Position numbers and translations under genes: made by a program
Notes under the pieces: generated by a model
The model's input: the letters and a program-made list of their open reading frames with translations, nothing else
The model's database searches: none
Told to the model about the DNA's origin: nothing
NCBI RefSeq assembly: GCF_963576545.1
Contig: NW_026870411.1
Span: forward strand, 124,001 to 188,000
Length of the DNA stretch: 64,000 nt
Direction of reading: 5' to 3'
Origin: Limanda limanda
Taxonomy: Eukaryota > Chordata > Actinopteri > Pleuronectiformes > Pleuronectidae
In this document: piece by piece, positions 49,861 through 61,134 of the stretch
Layout: each line of letters opens with the position of its first letter
Position numbering within the stretch: position 1 is the stretch's first letter

Positions 49861-52754
49861 GCAAGTAGGCTCTACCCCCACTAAATGGGGTTGCGCGCAT
49901 CGATCAGTACCATCCTTGAGCTTCTCCGACTTTCGGAAGGGTTAGGGTTAGGGTTAGGGATGAAAGCACATAGGAGAAAGAGATATTCTTGAATAACTTT
50001 TTTTGTGAAGGTCGGAGAGACTTGCAAGTAGGCTCTACCCCCACTAAATGGGGTAGCGCACATCGATCGGTACCATCCTTGAGCTTCTCCGACTTTCGGA
50101 AGGGTTAGGGTTAGGGTTAGGGATGAAAGCACATAGGAGAAAGAGATATTCTTGAATAACTTTTTTTGTGAAGGTCGGAGAGACTTGCAAGTAGGCTCTA
50201 CCCCCACTAAATGGGGTAGCGCGCATCGATCGGTACCATCCTTGAGCTTCTCCGACTTTCGGAAGGGTTAGGGTTAGGGTTAGGGATGAAAGCACATAGG
50301 AGAAAGAGATATTCTTGAATAACTTTTTTTGTGAAGGTCGGAGAGACTTGCAAGTAGGCTCTACCCCCACTAAATGGGGTAGCGCGCATCGATCGGTACC
50401 ATCCTTGAGCTTCTCCGACTTTCGGAAGGGTTAGGGTTAGGGTTAGGGATGAAAGCACATAGGAGAAAGAGATATTCTTGAATAACTTTTTTTGTGAAGG
50501 TCGGAGAGACTTGGAAAGTGGTTGCATCTGGACTAATTTGGGTCCTGCGGATCGATTGGTACCATCCCCGAGCTTGTACGACCTTCGGAAGAGGTCGACC
50601 GACGAAATTCCCCCAAATCTGAGGAGATATTCTTGAATAACTTTTTTTGTGAAGGTCGGAGAGACTTGGAAAGTCGTTGCATCTGGACTAATTTGGGTCC
50701 TGCGGATCGATTGGTACCATCCCCGAGCTTGTACGACCTTCGGAAGAGGTCGACCGACGAAATTCCCCCAAATCTGAGGAGATATTCTTGAATAACTTTT
50801 TTTGTGAAGGTCGGAGAGACTTGCAAGTAGGCTCTACCCCCACTAAATGGGGTTGCGCGCATCGATCAGTACCATCCTTGAGCTTCTCCGACTTTCGGAA
50901 GGGTTAGGGTTAGGGTTAGGGATGAAAGCACATAGGAGAAAGAGATATTCTTGAATAACTTTTTTTGTGAAGGTCGGAGAGACTTGCAAGTAGGCTCTAC
51001 CCCCACTAAATGGGGTAGCGCGCATCGATCGGTACCATCCTTGAGCTTCTCCGACTTTCGGAAGGGTTAGGGTTAGGGTTAGGGATGAAAGCACATAGGA
51101 GAAAGAGATATTCTTGAATAACTTTTTTTGTGAAGGTCGGAGAGACTTGCAAGTAGGCTCTACCCCCACTAAATGGGGTAGCGCGCATCGATCGGTACCA
51201 TCCTTGAGCTTCTCCGACTTTCGGAAGGGTTAGGGTTAGGGTTAGGGATGAAAGCACATAGGAGAAAGAGATATTCTTGAATAACTTTTTTTGTGAAGGT
51301 CGGAGAGACTTGCAAGTAGGCTCTACCCCCACTAAATGGGGTAGCGCGCATCGATCGGTACCATCCTTGAGCTTCTCCGACTTTCGGAAGGGTTAGGGTT
51401 AGGGTTAGGGATGAAAGCACATAGGAGAAAGAGATATTCTTGAATAACTTTTTTTGTGAAGGTCGGAGAGACTTGGAAAGTGGTTGCATCTGGACTAATT
51501 TGGGTCCTGCGGATCGATTGGTACCATCCCCGAGCTTGTACGACCTTCGGAAGAGGTCGACCGACGAAATTCCCCCAAATCTGAGGAGATATTCTTGAAT
51601 AACTTTTTTTGTGAAGGTCGGAGAGACTTGCAAGTAGGCTCTACCCCCACTAAATGGGGTAGCGCGCATCGATCGGTACCATTCTTGAGCTTCTCCGACT
51701 TTCGGAAGGGTTAGGGTTAGGGTTAGGGATGAAAGCACATAGGAGAAAGAGATATTCTTGAATAACTTTTTTTGTGAAGGTCGGAGAGACTTGCAAGTAG
51801 GCTCTACCCCCACTAAATGGGGTAGCGCGCATCGATCGGTACCATCCTTGAGCTTCTCCGACTTTCGGAAGGGTTAGGGTTAGGGTTAGGGATGAAAGCA
51901 CATAGGAGAAAGAGATATTCTTGAATAACTTTTTTTGTGAAGGTCGGAGAGACTTGGAAAGTGGTTGCATCTGGACTAATTTGGGTCCTGCGGATCGATT
52001 GGTACCATCCCCGAGCTTGTACAACCTTCGGAAGAGGTCGACCGACGAAATTCCCCCAAATCTGAGGAGATATTCTTGAATAACTTTTTTTGTGAAGGTC
52101 GGAGAGACTTGCAAGTAGGCTCTACCCCCACTAAATGGGGTTGCGCGCATCGATCAGTACCATCCTTGAGCTTCTCCGACTTTCGGAAGGGTTAGGGTTA
52201 GGGTTAGGGATGAAAGCACATAGGAGAAAGAGATATTCTTGAATAACTTTTTTTGTGAAGGTCGGAGAGACTTGCAAGTAGGCTCTACCCCCACTAAATG
52301 GGGTAGCGCGCATCGATCGGTACCATCCCTGAGCTTCTCCGACTTTCGGAAGGGTTAGGGTTAGGGTTAGGGATGAAAGCACATAGGAGAAAGAGATATT
52401 CTTGAATAACTTTTTTTGTGAAGGTCGGAGAGACTTGGAAAGTCGTTGCATCTGGACTAATTTGGGTCCTGCGGATCGATTGGTACCATCCCCGAGCTTG
52501 TACGACCTTCGGAAGAGGTCGACCGACGAAATTCCCCCAAATCTGAGGAGATATTCTTGAATAACTTTTTTTGTGAAGGTCGGAGAGACTTGCAAGTAGG
52601 CTCTACCCCCACTAAATGGGGTTGCGCGCATCGATCGGTACCATCCTTGAGCTTCTCCGACTTTCGGAAGGGTTAGGGTTAGGGTTAGGGATGAAAGCAC
52701 ATAGGAGAAAGAGATATTCTTGAATAACTTTTTTTGTGAAGGTCGGAGAGACTT
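49861..52754 (+). repeat. A4-B-B-A4-B-A2-B-A2-B-A block, copy 1 (second copy at 57271-60164)
   Basis: B units start at 50513, 50668, 51475, 51956 and 52437. Units 49861, 50823 and 52111 carry the linked pair GGGGTTGCG and GATCAGTACC, a haplotype seen only beyond 49.8 kb. Unit 51630 has CATTCTTGAG. B 50668 and B 52437 have AAAGTCGTTG in place of AAAGTGGTTG. The block recurs at +7,410 bp. Confidence 0.9.
50513..50822 (+). repeat. BB dimer (two adjacent B units)
   Basis: B 50513 is followed directly by B 50668 with no A between. This happens only here and at 57923-58232, exactly 7,410 bp away, so the two are one event plus a duplication. Everywhere else B units are flanked by A. Confidence 0.95.
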
Positions 52755-52917
52755 GCAAGTAGGCTCTACCCCCACTAAATGGGGTAGCGCCCATCGATCG
52801 GTACCATCCTTGAGCTTCTCCGACTTTCGGAAGGGTTAGGGTTAGGGTTAGGGATGAAAGCACATAGGAGAAAGAGATATTCTTGAATAACTTTTTTTGT
52901 GAAGGTCGGAGAGACTT
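52755..52917 (+). repeat. Junction A unit with GCGCCCATC
   Basis: A single standard-length A unit at the join of the 49861 block and block III. It has a private G to C change (near 52791) in the GCGCGC palindrome. Confidence 0.9.
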
Positions 52918-55900
52918 GCAAGTAGGCTCTACCCCCACTAAATGGGGTAGCGCGCATCTATCGGTACCATCCTTGAGCTTCTCCGACTTTCGGAAGGGTT
53001 AGGGTTAGGGTTAGGGATGAAAGCACATAGGAGAAAGAGATATTCTTGAATAACTTTTTTTTTGAAGGTCGGAGAGACTTGCAAGTAGGCTCTACCCCCA
53101 CTAAATGGGGTAGCGCGCATCGATCGGTACCATCCTTGAGCTTCTCCGACTTTCGGAAGGGTTAGGGTTAGGGTTAGGGATGAAAGCACATAGGAGAAAG
53201 AGATATTCTTGAATAACTTTTTTTGTGAAGGTCGGAGAGACTTGGCAAGTGGTTGCATCTGGACTAATTTGGGTCCTGCGGATCGATTGGTACCATCCCC
53301 GAGCTTGTACGACCTTCGGAAGAGGTCGACCGACGAAATTCCCCCAAATCTGAGGAGATATTCTTGAATAACTTTTTTTGTGAAGGTCGGAGAGACTTGC
53401 AAGTAGGCTCTACCCCCACTAAATGGGGTAGCGCACATCGATCGGTACCATCCTTGAGCTTCTCCGACTTTCGGAAGGGTTAGGGTTAGGGTTAGGGATG
53501 AAAGCACATAGGAGAAAGAGATATTCTTGAATAACTTTTTTTGTGAAGGTCGGAGAGACTTGCAAGTAGGCTCTACCCCCACTAAATGGGGTAGCGCGCA
53601 TCGATCGGTACCATCCTTGAGCTTCTCCGACTTTTGGAAGGGTTAGGGTTAGGGTTAGGGATGAAAGCACATAGGAGAAAGAGATATTCTTGAATAACTT
53701 TTTTTGTGAAGGTCGGAGAGACTTGGAAAGTGGTTGCATCTGGACTAATTTGGGTCCTGCGGATCGATTGGTACCATCCCCGAGCTTGTACGACCTTCGG
53801 AAGAGGTCGACCGACGAAATTCCCCCAAATCTGAGGAGATATTCTTGAATAACTTTTTTTGTGAAGGTCGGAGAGACTTGCAAGTAGGCTCTACCCCCAC
53901 TAAATGGGGTAGCGCACATCGATCGGTACCATCCTTGAGCTTCTCCGACTTTCGGAAGGGTTAGGGTTAGGGTTAGGGATGAAAGCACATAGGAGAAAGA
54001 GATATTCTTGAATAACTTTTTTTGTGAAGGTCGGAGAGACTTGCAAGTAGGCTCTACCCCCACTAAATGGGGTAGCGCGCATCGATCGGTACCATCCTTG
54101 AGCTTCTCCGACTTTTGGAAGGGTTAGGGTTAGGGTTAGGGATGAAAGCACATAGGAGAAAGAGATATTCTTGAATAACTTTTTTTGTGAAGGTCGGAGA
54201 GACTTGCAAGTAGGCTCTACCCCCACTAAATGGGGTAACGCGCATCGATCGGTACCATCCTTGAGCTTCTCCGACTTTCGGAAGGGTTAGGGTTAGGGTT
54301 AGGGATGAAAGCACATAGGAGAAAGAGATATTCTTGAATAACTTTTTTTGTGAAGGTCGGAGAGACTTGCAAGTAGGCTCTACCCCCACTAAATGGGGTA
54401 GCGCACATCGATCGGTACCATCCTTGAGCTTCTCCGACTTTCGGAAGGGTTAGGGTTAGGGTTAGGGATGAAAGCACATAGGAGAAAGAGATATTCTTGA
54501 ATAACTTTTTTTGTGAAGGTCGGAGAGACTTGCAAGTAGGCTCTACCCCCACTAAATGGGGTAGCGCGCATCGATCGGTACCATCCTTGAGCTTCTCCGA
54601 CTTTCGGAAGGGTTAGGGTTAGGGTTAGGGATGAAAGCACATAGGAGAAAGAGATATTCTTGAATAACTTTTTTTGTGAAGGTCGGAGAGACTTGCAAGT
54701 AGGCTCTACCCCCACTAAATGGGGTAACGCGCATCGATCGGTACCATCCTTGAGCTTCTCCGACTTTCGGAAGGGTTAGGGTTAGGGTTAGGGATGAAAG
54801 CACATAGGAGAAAGAGATATTCTTGAATAACTTTTTTTGTGAAGGTCGGAGAGACTTGCAAGTAGGCTCTACCCCCACTAAATGGGGTAGCGCGCATCGA
54901 TCGGTACCATCCTTGAGCTTCTCCGACTTTCGGAAGGGTTAGGGTTAGGGTTAGGGATGAAAGCACATAGGAGAAAGAGATATTCTTGAATAACTTTTTT
55001 TTTGAAGGTCGGAGAGACTTGCAAGTAGGCTCTACCCCCACTAAATGGGGTAGCGCGCATCGATCGGTACCATCCTTGAGCTTCTCCGACTTTCGGAAGG
55101 GTTAGGGTTAGGGTTAGGGATGAAAGCACATAGGAGAAAGAGATATTCTTGAATAACTTTTTTTGTGAAGGTCGGAGAGACTTGGAAAGTGGTTGCATCT
55201 GGACTAATTTGGGTCCTGCGGATCGATTGGTACCATCCCCGAGCTTGTACGACCTTTGGAAGAGGTCGACCGACGAAATTCCCCCAAATCTGAGGAGATA
55301 TTCTTGAATAACTTTTTTTGTGAAGGTCGGAGAGACTTGCAAGTAGGCTCTACCCCCACTAAATGGGGTAGCGCACATCGATCGGTACCATCCTTGAGCT
55401 TCTACGACTTTCGGAAGGGTTAGGGTTAGGGTTAGGGATGAAAGCACATAGGAGAAAGAGATATTCTTGAATAACTTTTTTTGTGAAGGTCGGAGAGACT
55501 TGCAAGTAGGCTCTACCCCCACTAAATGGGGTAGCGCGCATCGATCGGTACCATCCTTGAGCTTCTCCGACTTTCGGAAGGGTTAGGGTTAGGGTTAGGG
55601 ATGAAAGCACATAGGAGAAAGAGATATTCTTGAATAACTTTTTTTTTGAAGGTCGGAGAGACTTGCAAGTAGGCTCTACCCCCACTAAATGGGGTAGCGC
55701 GCATCGATCGGTACCATCCTTGAGCTTCTCCGACTTTCGGAAGGGTTAGGGTTAGGGTTAGGGATGAAAGCACATAGGAGAAAGAGATATTCTTGAATAA
55801 CTTTTTTTGTGAAGGTCGGAGAGACTTGCAAGTAGGCTCTACCCCCACTAAATGGGGTAGCGCGCATCGATCGGTACCATCCTTGAGCTTCTCCGACTTT

Positions 55901-57270
55901 CGGAAGGGTTAGGGTTAGGGTTAGGGATGAAAGCACATAGGAGAAAGAGATATTCTTGAATAACTTTTTTTTTGAAGGTCGGAGAGACTTGCAAGTAGGC
56001 TCTACCCCCACTAAATGGGGTAGCGCGCATCGATCGGTACCATCCTTGAGCTTCTCCGACTTTCGGAAGGGTTAGGGTTAGGGTTAGGGATGAAAGCACA
56101 TAGGAGAAAGAGATATTCTTGAATAACTTTTTTTGTGAAGGTCGGAGAGACTTGGCAAGTGGTTGCATCTGGACTAATTTGGGTCCTGCGGATCGATTGG
56201 TACCATCCCCGAGCTTGTACGACCTTCGGAAGAGGTCGACCGACGAAATTCCCCCAAATCTGAGGAGATATTCTTGAATAACTTTTTTTGTGAAGGTCGG
56301 AGAGACTTGCAAGTAGGCTCTACCCCCACTAAATGGGGTAGCGCGCATCGATCGGTACCATCCTTGAGCTTCTCCGACTTTCGGAAGGGTTAGGGTTAGG
56401 GTTAGGGATGAAAGCACATAGGAGAAAGAGATATTCTTGAATAACTTTTTTTGTGAAGGTCGGAGAGACTTGCAAGTAGGCTCTACCCCCACTAAATGGG
56501 GTAGCGCGCATCGATCGGTACCATCCCTGAGCTTCTCCGACTTTCGGAAGGGTTAGGGTTAGGGTTAGGGATGAAAGCACATAGGAGAAAGAGATATTCT
56601 TGAATAACTTTTTTTGTGAAGGTCGGAGAGACTTGGAAAGTGGTTGCATCTGGACTAATTTGGGTCCTGCGGATCGATTGGTACCATCCCCGAGCTTGTA
56701 CGACCTTCGGAAGAGGTCGACCGACGAAATTCCCCCAAATCTGAGGAGATATTCTTGAATAACTTTTTTTGTGAAGGTCGGAGAGACTTGCAAGTAGGCT
56801 CTACCCCCACTAAATGGGGTAGCACGCATCGATCGGTACCATCCTTGAGCTTCTCCGACTTTCGGAAGGGTTAGGGTTAGGGTTAGGGATGAAAGCACAT
56901 AGGAGAAAGAGATATTCTTGAATAACTTTTTTTGTGAAGGTCGGAGAGACTTGCAAGTAGGCTCTACCCCCACTAAATGGGGTAGCGCGCATCGATCGGT
57001 ACCATCCTTGAGCTTCTCCGACTTTCGGAAGGGTTAGGGTTAGGGTTAGGGATGAAAGCACATAGGAGAAAGAGATATTCTTGAATAACTTTTTTTGTGA
57101 AGGTCGGAGAGACTTGGAAAGTGGTTGCATCTGGAATAATTTGGGTCCTGCGGATCGATTGGTACCATCCCCGAGCTTGTACAACCTTCGGAAGAGGTCG
57201 ACCGACGAAATTCCCCCAAATCTGAGGAGATATTCTTGAATAACTTTTTTTGTGAAGGTCGGAGAGACTT
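52918..57270 (+). repeat. Right-hand family, block III
   Basis: Repeats 40827-45179 at +12,091 bp and, from 53562, block II at +7,410 bp. B units start at 53244, 53725, 55184, 56154, 56635 and 57116. It retains CATCTATCGG at 52958, T9 runs in units 52918, 54858, 55502 and 55828, GGCAAGTGG in B 56154, and GGAATAATT with TACAACC in B 57116. Unit 55021 has CATCCTTGAG where blocks I and II have CATCTTTGAG. Unit 56790 has a private GCACGC. Confidence 0.92.
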
Positions 57271-60164
57271 GCAAGTAGGCTCTACCCCCACTAAATGGGG
57301 TTGCGCGCATCGATCAGTACCATCCTTGAGCTTCTCCGACTTTCGGAAGGGTTAGGGTTAGGGTTAGGGATGAAAGCACATAGGAGAAAGAGATATTCTT
57401 GAATAACTTTTTTTGTGAAGGTCGGAGAGACTTGCAAGTAGGCTCTACCCCCACTAAATGGGGTAGCGCGCATCGATCGGTACCATCCTTGAGCTTCTCC
57501 GACTTTCGGAAGGGTTAGGGTTAGGGTTAGGGATGAAAGCACATAGGAGAAAGAGATATTCTTGAATAACTTTTTTTGTGAAGGTCGGAGAGACTTGCAA
57601 GTAGGCTCTACCCCCACTAAATGGGGTAGCGCGCATCGATCGGTACCATCCTTGAGCTTCTCCGACTTTCGGAAGGGTTAGGGTTAGGGTTAGGGATGAA
57701 AGCACATAGGAGAAAGAGATATTCTTGAATAACTTTTTTTGTGAAGGTCGGAGAGACTTGCAAGTAGGCTCTACCCCCACTAAATGGGGTAGCGCGCATC
57801 GATCGGTACCATCCTTGAGCTTCTCCGACTTTCGGAAGGGTTAGGGTTAGGGTTAGGGATGAAAGCACATAGGAGAAAGAGATATTCTTGAATAACTTTT
57901 TTTGTGAAGGTCGGAGAGACTTGGAAAGTGGTTGCATCTGGACTAATTTGGGTCCTGCGGATCGATTGGTACCATCCCCGAGCTTGTACGACCTTCGGAA
58001 GAGGTCGACCGACGAAATTCCCCCAAATCTGAGGAGATATTCTTGAATAACTTTTTTTGTGAAGGTCGGAGAGACTTGGAAAGTCGTTGCATCTGGACTA
58101 ATTTGGGTCCTGCGGATCGATTGGTACCATCCCCGAGCTTGTACGACCTTCGGAAGAGGTCGACCGACGAAATTCCCCCAAATCTGAGGAGATATTCTTG
58201 AATAACTTTTTTTGTGAAGGTCGGAGAGACTTGCAAGTAGGCTCTACCCCCACTAAATGGGGTTGCGCGCATCGATCAGTACCATCCTTGAGCTTCTCCG
58301 ACTTTCGGAAGGGTTAGGGTTAGGGTTAGGGATGAAAGCACATAGGAGAAAGAGATATTCTTGAATAACTTTTTTTGTGAAGGTCGGAGAGACTTGCAAG
58401 TAGGCTCTACCCCCACTAAATGGGGTAGCGCGCATCGATCGGTACCATCCTTGAGCTTCTCCGACTTTCGGAAGGGTTAGGGTTAGGGTTAGGGATGAAA
58501 GCACATAGGAGAAAGAGATATTCTTGAATAACTTTTTTTGTGAAGGTCGGAGAGACTTGCAAGTAGGCTCTACCCCCACTAAATGGGGTAGCGCGCATCG
58601 ATCGGTACCATCCTTGAGCTTCTCCGACTTTCGGAAGGGTTAGGGTTAGGGTTAGGGATGAAAGCACATAGGAGAAAGAGATATTCTTGAATAACTTTTT
58701 TTGTGAAGGTCGGAGAGACTTGCAAGTAGGCTCTACCCCCACTAAATGGGGTAGCGCGCATCGATCGGTACCATCCTTGAGCTTCTCCGACTTTCGGAAG
58801 GGTTAGGGTTAGGGTTAGGGATGAAAGCACATAGGAGAAAGAGATATTCTTGAATAACTTTTTTTGTGAAGGTCGGAGAGACTTGGAAAGTGGTTGCATC
58901 TGGACTAATTTGGGTCCTGCGGATCGATTGGTACCATCCCCGAGCTTGTACGACCTTCGGAAGAGGTCGACCGACGAAATTCCCCCAAATCTGAGGAGAT
59001 ATTCTTGAATAACTTTTTTTGTGAAGGTCGGAGAGACTTGCAAGTAGGCTCTACCCCCACTAAATGGGGTAGCGCGCATCGATCGGTACCATTCTTGAGC
59101 TTCTCCGACTTTCGGAAGGGTTAGGGTTAGGGTTAGGGATGAAAGCACATAGGAGAAAGAGATATTCTTGAATAACTTTTTTTGTGAAGGTCGGAGAGAC
59201 TTGCAAGTAGGCTCTACCCCCACTAAATGGGGTAGCGCGCATCGATCGGTACCATCCTTGAGCTTCTCCGACTTTTGGAAGGGTTAGGGTTAGGGTTAGG
59301 GATGAAAGCACATAGGAGAAAGAGATATTCTTGAATAACTTTTTTTGTGAAGGTCGGAGAGACTTGGAAAGTGGTTGCATCTGGACTAATTTGGGTCCTG
59401 CGGATCGATTGGTACCATCCCCGAGCTTGTACAACCTTCGGAAGAGGTCGACCGACGAAATTCCCCCAAATCTGAGGAGATATTCTTGAATAACTTTTTT
59501 TTTGAAGGTCGGAGAGACTTGCAAGTAGGCTCTACCCCCACTAAATGGGGTTGCGCGCATCGATCAGTACCATCCTTGAGCTTCTCCGACTTTCGGAAGG
59601 GTTAGGGTTAGGGTTAGGGATGAAAGCACATAGGAGAAAGAGATATTCTTGAATAACTTTTTTTGTGAAGGTCGGAGAGACTTGCAAGTAGGCTCTACCC
59701 CCACTAAATGGGGTAGCGCGCATCGATCGGTACCATCCCTGAGCTTCTCCGACTTTCGGAAGGGTTAGGGTTAGGGTTAGGGATGAAAGCACATAGGAGA
59801 AAGAGATATTCTTGAATAACTTTTTTTGTGAAGGTCGGAGAGACTTGGAAAGTCGTTGCATCTGGACTAATTTGGGTCCTGCGGATCGATTGGTACCATC
59901 CCCGAGCTTGTACGACCTTCGGAAGAGGTCGACCGACGAAATTCCCCCAAATCTGAGGAGATATTCTTGAATAACTTTTTTTGTGAAGGTCGGAGAGACT
60001 TGCAAGTAGGCTCTACCCCCACTAAATGGGGTTGCGCGCATCGATCAGTACCATCCTTGAGCTTCTCCGACTTTCGGAAGGGTTAGGGTTAGGGTTAGGG
60101 ATGAAAGCACATAGGAGAAAGAGATATTCTTGAATAACTTTTTTTGTGAAGGTCGGAGAGACTT
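57271..60164 (+). repeat. A4-B-B-A4-B-A2-B-A2-B-A block, copy 2
   Basis: Repeats 49861-52754 at +7,410 bp, with the BB dimer at 57923-58232 and B units at 58885, 59366 and 59847. GGGGTTGCG with GATCAGTACC marks units 57271, 58233, 59521 and 60002. B 59366 has a T9 run, the only B unit with this change. Confidence 0.9.
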
Positions 60165-61134
60165 GCAAGTAGGCTCTACCCCCACTAAATGGGGTAGCGC
60201 GCATCGATCGGTACCATCCTTGAGCTTCTCCGACTTTCGGAAGGGTTAGGGTTAGGGTTAGGGATGAAAGCACATAGGAGAAAGAGATATTCTTGAATAA
60301 CTTTTTTTGTGAAGGTCGGAGAGACTTGCAAGTAGGCTCTACCCCCACTAAATGGGGTAGCGCGCATCGATCGGTACCATCCTTGAGCTTCTCCGACTTT
60401 CGGAAGGGTTAGGGTTAGGGTTAGGGATGAAAGCACATAGGAGAAAGAGATATTCTTGAATAACTTTTTTTGTGAAGGTCGGAGAGACTTGCAAGTAGGC
60501 TCTACCCCCACTAAATGGGGTAGCGCGCATCGATCGGTACCATCCTTGAGCTTCTCCGACTTTCGGAAGGGTTAGGGTTAGGGTTAGGGATGAAAGCACA
60601 TAGGAGAAAGAGATATTCTTGAATAACTTTTTTTGTGAAGGTCGGAGAGACTTGGAAAGTGGTTGCATCTGGACTAATTTGGGTCCTGCGGATCGATTGG
60701 TACCATCCCCGAGCTTGTACGACCTTCGGAAGAGGTCGACCGACGAAATTCCCCCAAATCTGAGGAGATATTCTTGAATAACTTTTTTTGTGAAGGTCGG
60801 AGAGACTTGCAAGTAGGCTCTACCCCCACTAAATGGCGTAGCGCGCATCGATCGGTACCATTCTTGAGCTTCTCCGACTTTCGGAAGGGTTAGGGTTAGG
60901 GTTAGGGATGAAAGCACATAGGAGAAAGAGATATTCTTGAATAACTTTTTTTGTGAAGGTCGGAGAGACTTGCAAGTAGGCTCTACCCCCACTAAATGGG
61001 GTAGCGCGCATCGATCGGTACCATCCTTGAGCTTCTCCGACTTTCGGAAGGGTTAGGGTTAGGGTTAGGGATGAAAGCACATAGGAGAAAGAGATATTCT
61101 TGAATAACTTTTTTTGTGAAGGTCGGAGAGACTT
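58078..61134 (+). repeat. 1,769-bp repeat B-A4-B-A2 (58078-59365 and 59847-61134)
   Basis: Both members start with a B carrying AAAGTCGTTG, then an A with GGGGTTGCG and GATCAGTACC, three A, a B, an A with CATTCTTGAG, and one more A. The match spans 1,288 bp at an offset of 1,769 bp and stops at 59366, where the left copy has B and the right copy has A. Unit 60809 has a private AAATGGCGTAG. Confidence 0.8.
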
